A stretch of 64,000 bases of DNA from NCBI GenBank assembly GCA_949298955.1, contig CASFYQ010000010.1:80300-144299 (forward strand). The letters run 5' to 3'. Shown piece by piece: positions 1 through 8,097 of the stretch (the first letter of the stretch is position 1; the number at the start of each line of letters is the position of its first letter). The translations under genes were made by a program, and so were the position numbers. The DNA is from an uncultured Bacteroidales bacterium (GTDB lineage Bacteria > Bacteroidota > Bacteroidia > Bacteroidales > Barnesiellaceae). Under the pieces are notes generated by a model that saw only the letters and a program-made list of their open reading frames with translations, was not told the DNA's origin and did not search any database.

Positions 1-2
1 TG

Positions 3-1289
3 TGGATAGGACTCTCGCTCGTGCTGGCCTTTATGATTCTGATGGTCGATTTCAGGGTCTATGAGACCTATGCCTATCTCTTTTACGGCATCGTGATGGT
101 GTTGCTTGTCGCCACCATATTTCTGGCTCCCGACATCAAGGGGTCGCGTTCATGGCTGGTGCTGGGACCGGTGAGCCTGCAACCGGCCGAGTTTGCCAAG
201 TTTGCCACCGCGCTTGCTCTGGCACGGTCGTTCGGTACCTATGGCTTTTCCTTGAAAAACCGGCGCGACCTTTTCCGGGCCGTCTTCACCATCGTGTTGC
301 CCATTGTTCTCATTATCGCCCAGCAGGAGACGGGGTCGGCGTTGGTCTTTGTCTCGCTCATCTTTGTCCTCTATCGCGAGGGGCTGTCGGGGCTCTTCCT
401 TTTCTACGGGCTGTGCGCTATCGTTTATTTTGTGGTGGCCGTCAAGTATTCGAGTCTCATGTGGGGAGCTGTGTCTGCCGGCGAGGTGCTGGTGTTTGTC
501 TTTATCTTTCTGGTGGTGGCCGGCATGTTGCTGTTCTACCAAAAGAACCGAAAGTCGGCCCGCTATCTCATGTGGGCCTATCTGGTCGTGGCGGCGGCAA
601 GCGGTGTGCTGCTTTATTGCGAGGTACCGGTCAATCTGCTCTATGTGTGTATAGGTACGATGGCAGCCACGGTCATATACTTGCTGGTGCTTTATTTCTC
701 GACCCGTTCGCTGCGCCTGCTCACAATTCTGGCAACGGCGATTGTCTCGGTGGTTTTTCTTTTTTCGGTCGACTATGCTTTCAACGATGTGCTGGAACCC
801 CACCAGCAAAAGCGCATCAAGGTAGCACTGGGCATGGAGGAAGATTTGCGGGGGGCCGGCTATAACGTGAACCAGTCGAAAATCGCTATCGGCTCGGGAG
901 GCTTTTGGGGAAAGGGTTTCCTCAATGGTACCCAGACCAAGCTGAAATATGTACCCGAGCAAGATACCGATTTCATCTTTTGTACCATTGGCGAGGAAGA
1001 GGGATTTTGGGGCGCCGTGGGGGTAATCCTGCTCTTCGTCACGCTCATCTTTCGGCTCATGGCCATTGGCGAACGACAGCACTCGGCTTTTGGTCGGGTC
1101 TATGCCTACTGTGTGGTGTCGATTCTCTTTTTCCACCTGGCGGTAAATGTGGGCATGGTGATAGGATTGTGCCCCGTGATAGGTATCCCCTTGCCGTTTT
1201 TCAGCTACGGCGGTTCGTCGTTGTGGGGTTTTACGATTCTGCTTTTTGTCTTGTTGCGCATAGATGCTTCACGCACCGAGCGGCATTGA
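3..1289 (+). CDS. rodA: RodA-type SEDS peptidoglycan polymerase, 5' end outside window
   Basis: This is a polytopic membrane protein of the FtsW/RodA/SpoVE (SEDS) family, which polymerises lipid II glycan strands during cell elongation with a class B PBP. The reading frame is open to the first base of the window, so the apparent GTG start at position 21 is probably internal and the first transmembrane segment or two are missing. Visible family hallmarks are KGSRSWLVLGPVSLQPAEF near the start, a glycine-rich loop GGFWGKGFLNGTQTKLKYVPEQ (shown here only as its key stretch GKGFLNGTQ), the DTDFIF motif, and the C-terminal SYGGSS motif. RodA rather than FtsW is inferred from the LQPAEF and EQDTDFIF context. 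Nothing follows it in the same operon before a new promoter. Confidence 0.9.
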   Translation, partial: WIGLSLVLAFMILMVDFRVYETYAYLFYGIVMVLLVATIFLAPDIKGSRSWLVLGPVSLQPAEFAKFATALALARSFGTYGFSLKNRRDLFRAVFTIVLPIVLIIAQQETGSALVFVSLIFVLYREGLSGLFLFYGLCAIVYFVVAVKYSSLMWGAVSAGEVLVFVFIFLVVAGMLLFYQKNRKSARYLMWAYLVVAAASGVLLYCEVPVNLLYVCIGTMAATVIYLLVLYFSTRSLRLLTILATAIVSVVFLFSVDYAFNDVLEPHQQKRIKVALGMEEDLRGAGYNVNQSKIAIGSGGFWGKGFLNGTQTKLKYVPEQDTDFIFCTIGEEEGFWGAVGVILLFVTLIFRLMAIGERQHSAFGRVYAYCVVSILFFHLAVNVGMVIGLCPVIGIPLPFFSYGGSSLWGFTILLFVLLRIDASRTERH

Positions 1290-1390
1290 TTCATGCCGCA
1301 TATTCTCTTCCTCTGAAAAAATGTAGAGGCCGGAGGTGGCTTTTTGTCAAGCCGGTAATTGATTAAAAATGTTAATTTTTTGACGAACTG

Positions 1391-1420
1391 TTTGCTTTTT
1401 AGGGAAATACCTTATATTTG
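1391..1420 (+). promoter_or_regulatory. Bacteroidetes-type promoter
   Basis: TTTG at 1391-1394 and TATATTTG at 1413-1420, 18 bases apart, match the Bacteroidetes primary-sigma consensus. The predicted transcript has a leader of roughly 160 bases before the start codon at 1586. The rest of the gap from 1290 holds no gene that I can see. Confidence 0.7.
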
Positions 1421-1585
1421 TAGGAGTGTAGAAATTTTTCATAAACCAATAAAATAGTTTGTTGAACAAGAAGGGGATATTGTACTAATATAATAGTATA
1501 TTTGAGGGGACAATTCTCAAGGTATCCTTAGTAGAGAAGAGAGAAACAGCCATTGCATTTTAACCGAGTCTAATTTTAATACCAA

Positions 1586-2908
1586 ATGAAAAAAATCTTG
1601 CTTTTTCTGTTAGCGGGTATTCTGTTCACAGGGAATGGTTACTCGCAGGAGGCAGTCGACTCGATGAAGATTTTTTATCGTCGAGGGTATCGTCATGTCG
1701 ATTTGTCGTTCCGGGATAACCGGGAGCAGTTGAACCGTTTTTTGGGAACAGTCAGAGAGGCGTTGAAAAACGATCGGGTAGAAAAACTCGTTATCCGTTC
1801 GTATGCCTCGCCCGACGGTGCGGCCGAGGCCAACAAACTGTTAGCAGCCCGGCGGGCCGATGAGCTGAAAGCTTATTTGGTGCGAGAGGGGAACGTGCCT
1901 TCTGATTTGATCGAGCACCATGCCGAAGGTATTGCTTGGGATTTGCTTCGCGAGCAGGTAGCTGCCTCCGACATGGAGGCCCGCGACGAGGTGCTGGATA
2001 TTCTCGACCATACCCCCCTGTGGGTCTATGACGACCAGGGACGGGTAGTCGACAGTCGCAAAAAGCAGTTGATGGATTTGCGAGGTGGCCGCCCCTACCG
2101 TTATATGTTGCAGCATTTCTTCCCCGACTTGCGCAACAGTAGCAACACCGTGCTTTACTTGCGCATTGTCGAAAAGACCGACGAACCGGCCGACGAGAGT
2201 CTGGCCGTGGTGGACAGCGTGCCTGCACAGCCTTCGGCCGAGTCTGAGCCTGCTCCTGTGCAACAGCCCGATACTGTCGCTGCCGAGCCGGCCACAACGA
2301 TTGTTCCGGTTGCACAACCGGCCGATGCGGAGCCTGCCCGCACCTATCCCCGTCACATCTTCGGGATACATGCCGGGTATTGCAATTCGTGGATAACCTC
2401 TTACGGCCTGGCCTCTTCGAATAAACCGGGCTATGAGGCCGGGTTTATCTATCGCTTGGGATTGAGCCGCAACTACCCCTTCTACCTGCGCACGGGGCTT
2501 AATTTCATCAGCAAGGGATACGAAATCAACGGTTTTGACGACAGCAGCACCACCATCAACTATTTGCAGTTGCCTGTGGGTGTCGATTATACCATCGCGC
2601 TGGGTAAGCATTTGGCGCTGATTCCCTCGGCCGGTCTCTATTACGCTGTGGGCGTGTGGGGCAAGCGCCATATGGGCGATGAAACCGTATGCCTTTTCGG
2701 CCGGGAGGGAGGCTTCTCGCGGCACGATATGGGATTCTTGTGTGGTGTCGATGTAGCTTTCTACCGCTTCTTCGTGGGAGCCGAATACCAGCAGGGACTC
2801 ATCGACATCGACAAGTCCGATAAGGTTTATGGCGATAGCAGTCACATGATTGGTTACAAGCATGTGAAGAACCGTAGTTTTGTAGTGAAAGTGGGCGTTT
2901 ATTTTTAA
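1586..2908 (+). CDS. Outer-membrane protein: N-terminal OmpA-like domain plus beta-barrel
   Basis: A 440-residue exported protein with a signal peptide (residues 1-20, cleavage near GNGYSQ). Residues about 45-115 resemble the peptidoglycan-binding OmpA C-terminal fold (VIRSYASPDG, then AARRADELKAYLV), although here the domain is at the N-terminus. Residues about 205-255 form a Pro/Ala/Glu-rich linker. Residues 255-440 look like an outer-membrane barrel of the porin-family/PorT type, ending in an aromatic residue (VGVYF). It is followed after 15 bases by a surface lipoprotein gene, so the two are probably co-transcribed and may form one envelope complex. The barrel assignment and partnership are inference; ligand unknown. 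Confidence 0.7.
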   Translation: MKKILLFLLAGILFTGNGYSQEAVDSMKIFYRRGYRHVDLSFRDNREQLNRFLGTVREALKNDRVEKLVIRSYASPDGAAEANKLLAARRADELKAYLVREGNVPSDLIEHHAEGIAWDLLREQVAASDMEARDEVLDILDHTPLWVYDDQGRVVDSRKKQLMDLRGGRPYRYMLQHFFPDLRNSSNTVLYLRIVEKTDEPADESLAVVDSVPAQPSAESEPAPVQQPDTVAAEPATTIVPVAQPADAEPARTYPRHIFGIHAGYCNSWITSYGLASSNKPGYEAGFIYRLGLSRNYPFYLRTGLNFISKGYEINGFDDSSTTINYLQLPVGVDYTIALGKHLALIPSAGLYYAVGVWGKRHMGDETVCLFGREGGFSRHDMGFLCGVDVAFYRFFVGAEYQQGLIDIDKSDKVYGDSSHMIGYKHVKNRSFVVKVGVYF

Positions 2909-2923
2909 TCGGGAGGGATTGTT

Positions 2924-5209
2924 ATGAGAAAGAGTATAACCTGTCTGATTTTAGGAATCTTGTCGCTCGTCTCTTGTACGGAGTATGACGAGATTGCCAT
3001 GTGGAATAAAAACGAAGATATGGGCTCGCGGCTCTCGGCACTCGAAGAGCTTTGCAGCCAAATGAATACCAATATCACCTCGTTGCGGCAAATCGTAGAG
3101 GCTTTGCAGGACAACGACTACGTAACGGGTGTCGTGCCGGTGGTGGAAAACGGCCAGACGATAGGCTACACCATCACCTTTACCAAGAGCGGCCCGGTGA
3201 CCATCTATCATGGTCGCGACGGGCAAAGCGGGAGTACGCCCGTAATCGGGGTGAAACAAGATGCCGACGGCCTCTATTACTGGACGCTCGACGGCGATTG
3301 GCTCCTCGATGAGCAAAACAACAAGATTGTGGCTCAGGCTCGTGAAGGCAAGTCGGCCTACGAGCTGGCAGTGGAGAAGGGCTATCAAGGCACACTCGAA
3401 GAGTGGCTGGCCTCGCTCAACGGCAGCACGGGGCAAGATGGCAAATCGGCTTATGAGCTGGCTGTGGAGAAAGGCTATCAAGGCTCGTTAGACGAGTGGT
3501 TGGCCTCGCTCAAAGGCAATACGGGAAACGACGGCAAATCGGCCTATGAGCTGGCCGTCGAAAACGGATATCAGGGGACTTTGGAAGAGTGGCTGGCCTC
3601 GCTCAACGGCAGCACGGGACAGGACGGCAAGTCGGCCTATGAACTGGCTGTCGAGAACGGATATCGGGGGACTTTGGAAGAGTGGCTGGCTTCACTCAAA
3701 GGTAATGCGGGTGACAAGGGAGACGATGGTATCACGCCCCGGTTGGAGATTCGTGCCGACGGATATTGGTACGTCTCTTACGACGAAGGGCAAAGCTGGA
3801 CACAACTGGGGCAGGCCACGGGTGAGCCTGGGGAGGATGGTGACTCCATGTTTAGCGATATCGACGTTTCCAACCCCGATTATCTGATTCTGACCTTGGC
3901 CGATGGCACTACCGAAATCAAGATTCCTTATTTCCGCGACAAGTTCGACTTGTTGTTTGTTTCGGGAGATGACCGACTGAGAGAGTTGACACTCTACTGC
4001 GGCGCCGGTGCTTCGGTCGAGGCAACCTACGAGCTTACCAATCCGCTCAACGCCTCGGTGGCTATCGAGTGCATTTCGCACAGTGCTTTCCAGGCCACAG
4101 TCGACCAGGCCGGCTCGAAGATTGTCGTTACCGCTCCGGCCGACCCGACAGCGATTGCGGGCCGTAGCGAGATTCTGGTATTTGCCTCGGACGACGAGCG
4201 TACCATCATGCGCAAACTGGTGATTATGCCGGTGAATTACATTACCTACACGGCTACCGAGCAACTCGATATTACCAATGCCGATTTCCCGGGCGATCCC
4301 TATTTCTGGGGTCGCGACTGTGAGTTTATCGCCGAGCAGAGCAGCTACGACGCTCTCACCGGCAAGGGCCGCTGGGCCTATGTGGGTACCGTGACGCAGG
4401 TAGAACCCAATGCCTTCAATGGCAGTCAGGCCATACGGAGCCTGGTGCTGCCCGAGGGGATTACCTTCATCGGCGATAATGCCTTCAACAGCAGCGCCCT
4501 CGAGTCGATTGTATTGCCCGAGTCGCTGGTCGAGATAGACCAGTATGCCTTCTCGAAATGTAATCTGACCGAGATTACCTTGCCCGCCAATCTCGAACGG
4601 TTGGGCAGTTCGGCCTTCGACTACGAGGGCACGAGCCGGGTATCGCCGCTGCAAAAGGTGGTGTTCGAGGGCAACAAGCTCGAAACCATCGAGCTGAATA
4701 CCTTCCAATATTGCAAGAGTCTGCAAGAGATTGTTCTGCCCGACGGGCTCAAGACCATTCAATACAATGCCTTTGAAAACTGTACTTCACTGTTGCGCAT
4801 CGATATACCCAACAGCGTGACGACCATCGGCAAGTCGGCCTTTGTTTTCTGTACCAGTCTGGAAGAGGCTGTTATCGGCGACGGCGTGACCGAGATAGGC
4901 AGTCGGGCCTTTGGCGAATGTACGGCCCTCAAAACGGTGGTGATAGGCCGAAGTATCCAGAGTATCGGCGATATGGCCTTCAACACGAGAAGTTCGTGGG
5001 ATCAGATGAATTTGGTGTCGGTTACGGTGCTCTTCGACGACATCGACTCGGGTACTTTCCCTGTGCTGGAGACGAGTTCGCGGGGCGTATTCCCCAAGCC
5101 CGGCGGTTGGGACCCGGTGAATTACAAGATTTATGTACCGGCGGGAACCGCAGCCGAGTATAAAAAGAATTGGGCCGATTACAGTTCGCTGATTGTAGAG
5201 CAACCTTAG
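2924..5209 (+). CDS. DUF4988/BspA-type leucine-rich-repeat surface lipoprotein with tandem repeats
   Basis: A 761-residue lipoprotein; the signal ends in the lipobox LVSC (Cys 18). Residues about 25-140 form a coiled-coil and DUF4988-like region. Four 31-residue repeats beginning GKSAYELAVE and containing EWLASL occupy residues 142-265. A second DUF4988-like segment (ITPRLEIRADGYWYVSYDEG) follows, then an Ig/BACON-like domain at about 340-440, then about eight LRR_5 repeats of the TpLRR/BspA type at about 480-720 (for example AFNGSQAIRSLVLPEGITFI). BspA-like proteins act in adhesion to host proteins; that role is only inferred here. Transcribed with the upstream outer-membrane protein and closed by a terminator 14 bases after the stop. 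Confidence 0.85.
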   Translation: MRKSITCLILGILSLVSCTEYDEIAMWNKNEDMGSRLSALEELCSQMNTNITSLRQIVEALQDNDYVTGVVPVVENGQTIGYTITFTKSGPVTIYHGRDGQSGSTPVIGVKQDADGLYYWTLDGDWLLDEQNNKIVAQAREGKSAYELAVEKGYQGTLEEWLASLNGSTGQDGKSAYELAVEKGYQGSLDEWLASLKGNTGNDGKSAYELAVENGYQGTLEEWLASLNGSTGQDGKSAYELAVENGYRGTLEEWLASLKGNAGDKGDDGITPRLEIRADGYWYVSYDEGQSWTQLGQATGEPGEDGDSMFSDIDVSNPDYLILTLADGTTEIKIPYFRDKFDLLFVSGDDRLRELTLYCGAGASVEATYELTNPLNASVAIECISHSAFQATVDQAGSKIVVTAPADPTAIAGRSEILVFASDDERTIMRKLVIMPVNYITYTATEQLDITNADFPGDPYFWGRDCEFIAEQSSYDALTGKGRWAYVGTVTQVEPNAFNGSQAIRSLVLPEGITFIGDNAFNSSALESIVLPESLVEIDQYAFSKCNLTEITLPANLERLGSSAFDYEGTSRVSPLQKVVFEGNKLETIELNTFQYCKSLQEIVLPDGLKTIQYNAFENCTSLLRIDIPNSVTTIGKSAFVFCTSLEEAVIGDGVTEIGSRAFGECTALKTVVIGRSIQSIGDMAFNTRSSWDQMNLVSVTVLFDDIDSGTFPVLETSSRGVFPKPGGWDPVNYKIYVPAGTAAEYKKNWADYSSLIVEQP
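3347..3718 (+). repeat. Four tandem 93-bp coding repeats
   Basis: Units start at 3347, 3440, 3533 and 3626, each 31 codons. They differ mainly at silent sites and at a few codons (EKGYQ, ENGYQ, ENGYR; SLNGSTGQD, SLKGNTGND, SLKGNAGDK). Being in frame, gain or loss of a unit would change protein length without a frameshift. Confidence 0.9.
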
Positions 5210-5222
5210 TACACAGACATAG

Positions 5223-5260
5223 AAACCCCGGCAAGCCTCGCGCCTGCCGGGGTTTGTTTT
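5223..5260 (+). terminator. Intrinsic terminator
   Basis: An 11-bp perfect stem (5223-5233 with 5245-5255, core CCCCGGCA/TGCCGGGG) is followed by TTTGTTTTT. It closes the operon that ends at 5209. Confidence 0.85.
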
Positions 5261-5293
5261 TCAGTCGTTATGTGTGGCTCGTTGCGGGATAGC

Positions 5294-5764
5294 CTATTGA
5301 AGCTTGAAGACAATGGGCATAGTGTATTTCACGTTTACCGGCTTGCCGTCCTGCATGCCGGGTTTCCAGTCAGGGAGCGAGCGCACCACGTCGATGGCGG
5401 CCTGGTCGAGTTCGGGCGTAACGCCTCGCATGACTTGAACATCGGTTACTTTCCCTTGTTTGTCAATGACGAATTGTAGAATCACTCGACCCTCGGTTCG
5501 GCTGTCGATAGCCTTTGGGGGATATTTGAGATTCTTTGCGATGGAATCGAGCAGGGCTTTTGTGCCACCGGGAAACTCGGGCATTATTTCGGCAGCTTCG
5601 AGTACGGGGCTTTCTGTTTGGTCGGGAGCAGATGGGGTGGTTACTGTTTCGGTCGTGATTTCGGACTCGCCGGGAGCGGTCGTTTCGGCTTTGGTGTTGG
5701 CATTGCAACCGGCAAGCAACAGGGCGATGGCGGCTGTTGCGGTGAATAACAGTTCTTTTTTCAT
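5294..5764 (-). CDS. Lipoprotein with TonB C-terminal domain
   Basis: A 156-residue lipoprotein: signal with lipobox LLAGC (Cys 20), a Thr/Glu/Ser-rich linker to about residue 55, then a TonB C-terminal domain (VLEAAEIMPEFPGG, RVILQFVIDKQGKV, GVTPELDQAA, KPVNVKYTMPIVFKL). True TonB is anchored by an N-terminal membrane helix and couples to ExbBD; this version has a lipid anchor instead, so it cannot be a conventional energy transducer. It lies 33 bases downstream of the M56 peptidase-TonB gene and its last 42 residues are almost identical to that protein's end, so it is a recent partial duplicate or has been homogenised with it. Function unknown. Confidence 0.8.
   Translation of the reverse strand: MKKELLFTATAAIALLLAGCNANTKAETTAPGESEITTETVTTPSAPDQTESPVLEAAEIMPEFPGGTKALLDSIAKNLKYPPKAIDSRTEGRVILQFVIDKQGKVTDVQVMRGVTPELDQAAIDVVRSLPDWKPGMQDGKPVNVKYTMPIVFKLQ
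5304..5430. repeat. TonB-domain direct repeat, copy 1
   Basis: By eye 126 of 127 bases are the same as 5808-5934 (one difference, A at 5372 against G at 5876). Beyond the block the two genes diverge quickly, which is more typical of gene conversion than of uniform divergence. Confidence 0.9.
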
Positions 5765-5797
5765 TGCAGTAAAATTTTTAAGGTAAATAAATTGGGG

Positions 5798-7066
5798 TCA
5801 GGATAGTTTGAAGACAATGGGCATAGTGTATTTCACGTTTACCGGCTTGCCGTCCTGCATGCCGGGTTTCCAGTCGGGGAGCGAGCGCACCACGTCGATG
5901 GCGGCCTGGTCGAGTTCGGGCGTAACGCCTCGCAGTACCTGAATATCGGATATTTTCCCTTGCTTGTCGACTACGAATTGGAGGATAACCCTCCCTTCGA
6001 TTTGGCGGTCTATGGCCTCCTGTGGGTATTGGAGGTTCCGGGCGATAAACTCGAAAAAGGCTTTACCTCCGCCGGGAAACTCGGGCATTACCTCGGCAGC
6101 ATCGAGTACGGGCTCTTCTTTTTGGCCGGGAGAAGCGGTCGGGGCAGGGTGAGCCTCTTCGGACGGTGAGGTAACGGGGGTGGTGTCGTTTGTCCTTGTC
6201 GGCGACTCCCGGCAACTTTGGCTCCCGACAACGAGTAGGGCAAACAGCGGGATTACCAGCAGATAGCGGTATAGCGACAGGCGTGAAGACTTCGGGTGGT
6301 TAATCATGGCGATGCGCTCCTTCAAAAACGAGTAGTTGAAGGGCATGGCCGATGTGTGCGGCCGTTCGGCTTGGGCCAGGTCGAGCAACAGGTATTGGTA
6401 CGATTTCTTTTCGCTCTCACCGTGCAGGGCAGCCCGATCGGCCAGGCATTCGAGGTTGAGTCGCACCTCTTTCAACAGCAGCCAGGCCACGGGGTTTATC
6501 CAGCAGAGGGCGGCCACCCCTTCGGCCAGCAGAATATCGGCCGAGTGCATTTGCCGGATATGGGCGTATTCGTGTTTCATCACCTGATTCCATGCGGCCG
6601 GATTTTCGGCAGCCGATGCCGGCAGGAATATCCAGTTGAAAAACGAGCAGGGCTGTGTTTCGTTGGGGCAGATTATCACGTGAAATTTCTCGTGGTTATG
6701 TCGCCTGCCGCTACGTCTTAGCCCGACAATCGACAGTATCCGCACCATCATGCGCAAAACCAGCAGTCCGGCGATGCCTCCGTACACTCCTGCTGCCAGT
6801 TGGTAGAGATTGGGGCCGCTCGTCGCTTCCGGAATCTCGCTCGCACCCACCCGTAGTTCGGGCAATGCGAATTGCAGCGTGGAGGGAAGTACCCTCTCCA
6901 TACTCGGGATGCGGAACAACGGGTAAACGACGGCAAACAAGAGTATGCTCAGGAGAAAGAGCCGCCTTGCCACCAAGTGCGTATTGTGGTTGAAGAGCCC
7001 CTTGTAGAGCGCATAGCACAGAGCCAGAGCAATGTGAACTTGCAGCAAGTAGAGTAAAAAGTCCAT
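5798..7066 (-). CDS. BlaR1-like M56 membrane metallopeptidase with TonB C-terminal domain
   Basis: A 422-residue protein with about three N-terminal membrane segments (residues 1-20, 33-50, 88-110), a zinc-metallopeptidase M56 domain with the HEYAH motif at 165-169, and a further membrane segment at about 265-285 (LLVIPLFALLVVG). A Pro/Thr-rich linker leads to a TonB C-terminal domain at about 335-422. In BlaR1/MecR1 the C-terminus is a penicillin-binding sensor; here it is replaced by a TonB domain, an architecture common in Bacteroidetes. By analogy, activation of the peptidase would relieve repression by the BlaI-like protein encoded 12 bases upstream. The inducing signal is unknown, and no beta-lactamase gene is nearby. 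Confidence 0.85.
   Translation of the reverse strand: MDFLLYLLQVHIALALCYALYKGLFNHNTHLVARRLFLLSILLFAVVYPLFRIPSMERVLPSTLQFALPELRVGASEIPEATSGPNLYQLAAGVYGGIAGLLVLRMMVRILSIVGLRRSGRRHNHEKFHVIICPNETQPCSFFNWIFLPASAAENPAAWNQVMKHEYAHIRQMHSADILLAEGVAALCWINPVAWLLLKEVRLNLECLADRAALHGESEKKSYQYLLLDLAQAERPHTSAMPFNYSFLKERIAMINHPKSSRLSLYRYLLVIPLFALLVVGSQSCRESPTRTNDTTPVTSPSEEAHPAPTASPGQKEEPVLDAAEVMPEFPGGGKAFFEFIARNLQYPQEAIDRQIEGRVILQFVVDKQGKISDIQVLRGVTPELDQAAIDVVRSLPDWKPGMQDGKPVNVKYTMPIVFKLS
5808..5934. repeat. TonB-domain direct repeat, copy 2
   Basis: Partner of 5304-5430, at a constant offset of 504 bases and in the same orientation. It encodes the last 42 residues of the M56 peptidase fusion. Confidence 0.9.
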
Positions 7067-7078
7067 AATATGCGGTTT

Positions 7079-7453
7079 TTATCGGGAGGGGTTACTTTTT
7101 TCTCGTTCAATCATCTCGATGATTTGGCGCAGATCTTCCTCCGAGAGTTTGTTTTCGTGGGCAAAGAACGAGACCATCTCTTTGTAGGAGTCGGAGAAAT
7201 AGCTCTTGACAATCCCCGACAGGAACCGCCTTTTGTATTCGTTTTGACTGATTCGGGGCGTGTAGAGGTAGGTATTGCCAATTTTCTCGCTCGACAAATA
7301 CCCTTTTCGTTCCAAATTCTTGACTATCGAGGCGACTGTGGTGTAGGGTGGACGCGGATTCGGCAGTCTTTCCAAAAAGTCTTTGATAATGCCTCGCCCC
7401 TTCTTCCAAATGGCGAGCATCACCTCTTCTTCTTGATGTGTCAGCTTTTCCAT
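7079..7453 (-). CDS. BlaI/MecI/CopY-family transcriptional repressor
   Basis: A 124-residue winged-helix repressor. The N-terminus (LTHQEEEVMLAIWKKGRG) and the DNA-recognition region (PPYTTVASIVKNLERKGYL) are characteristic of BlaI/MecI, and the C-terminal half is the dimerisation region that the partner protease cuts in the classical systems. It is the first gene of the operon with the M56-TonB protein 12 bases downstream. A perfect 9-bp inverted repeat overlapping its promoter (7487-7507) suggests autorepression. Confidence 0.9.
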   Translation of the reverse strand: MEKLTHQEEEVMLAIWKKGRGIIKDFLERLPNPRPPYTTVASIVKNLERKGYLSSEKIGNTYLYTPRISQNEYKRRFLSGIVKSYFSDSYKEMVSFFAHENKLSEEDLRQIIEMIEREKSNPSR

Positions 7454-7483
7454 GGCTCTCTTTTAGTTGTTACGATTGTTTCG

Positions 7484-7507
7484 CAAATCTACGAATTTTT
7501 CGTAGAT
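7484..7507 (-). promoter_or_regulatory. Promoter with candidate BlaI-type operator
   Basis: On the minus strand TAGATTTG (7491-7484) fits the TAnnTTTG -7 box. A perfect inverted repeat, ATCTACGAA-TTT-TTCGTAGAT, covers 7487-7507 and so overlaps the box and the spacer. The TAC...GTA core resembles BlaI/MecI operators. The leader to the start at 7453 is about 25 bases. Confidence 0.65.
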
Positions 7508-7671
7508 AAACAAGCATTTTCCTGAGAAAAATTTTAGGATTTTGTTATTTGGTTGATTTGTAGTATTTTACCTATTCCTTCGTGATTGGGAAGATTTGTC
7601 TTTCTCCCGAGAATCTCCGCCTGGTAATTTTGTGGGTATTCCCGGACGTTGTGCCGTAGCACGGACAATCG

Positions 7672-8097
7672 CTACCGAAACACGATGTACTTGCGGGCGA
7701 AGAAATTCCACAGGTAGACGATTGCGGCGGCTACAATTTTGGAGAACATGTAGTGGGTGCCGATGCAGTCGGTAAAGAGCCAGATGAGGGTGTCGTTGAG
7801 CCCGAGTCCCACGATGCCGATTGCGGCGAAGATGAGGAACTCGACGAGGCGGTTTTTGAATTTCGAGTTGTTGAATACCCAGATGCAGCTGATGATGTAG
7901 TTGACCAGCAGTCCCGCGATGAACGAGAGGGTGGCCGAGAGCAGGTAGTGCAGCCCGGCGTACTCGGTGAGGATATAGAGCAGTCCGAAATCGACGATGA
8001 AGGCGAAACCGCCGACAAAGAAATAACGCACGAACTGCACCAGTAGCTTGTCGGTCGAGTCGTAGAACAGTTTCTTGAATATGTGATTTACCTTCAT
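7672..8097 (-). CDS. GtrA-family membrane protein
   Basis: A 141-residue protein with four predicted membrane helices and the GtrA/DPMS signature ([28 protein letters not shown]-like [14 protein letters not shown] at the end). GtrA proteins are thought to flip polyprenyl-linked sugars across the inner membrane. The ATG at 8097 overlaps the TGA of the upstream oxidoreductase gene (ATGA, 8094-8097), which implies translational coupling and excludes longer starts that would run back into that gene. With the membrane glycosyltransferase and the oxidoreductase it makes a three-gene glycan-modification operon. Confidence 0.85.
   Translation of the reverse strand: MKVNHIFKKLFYDSTDKLLVQFVRYFFVGGFAFIVDFGLLYILTEYAGLHYLLSATLSFIAGLLVNYIISCIWVFNNSKFKNRLVEFLIFAAIGIVGLGLNDTLIWLFTDCIGTHYMFSKIVAAAIVYLWNFFARKYIVFR

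Noticed and set aside
3347..3718. Possible CRISPR array because of regular repeats
   Set aside because: Units are contiguous, 93 bases, in frame and coding; there are no spacers.
5798..7453. Beta-lactamase resistance locus
   Set aside because: A BlaI/BlaR1-like pair exists, but there is no beta-lactamase or penicillin-sensor domain in the window.
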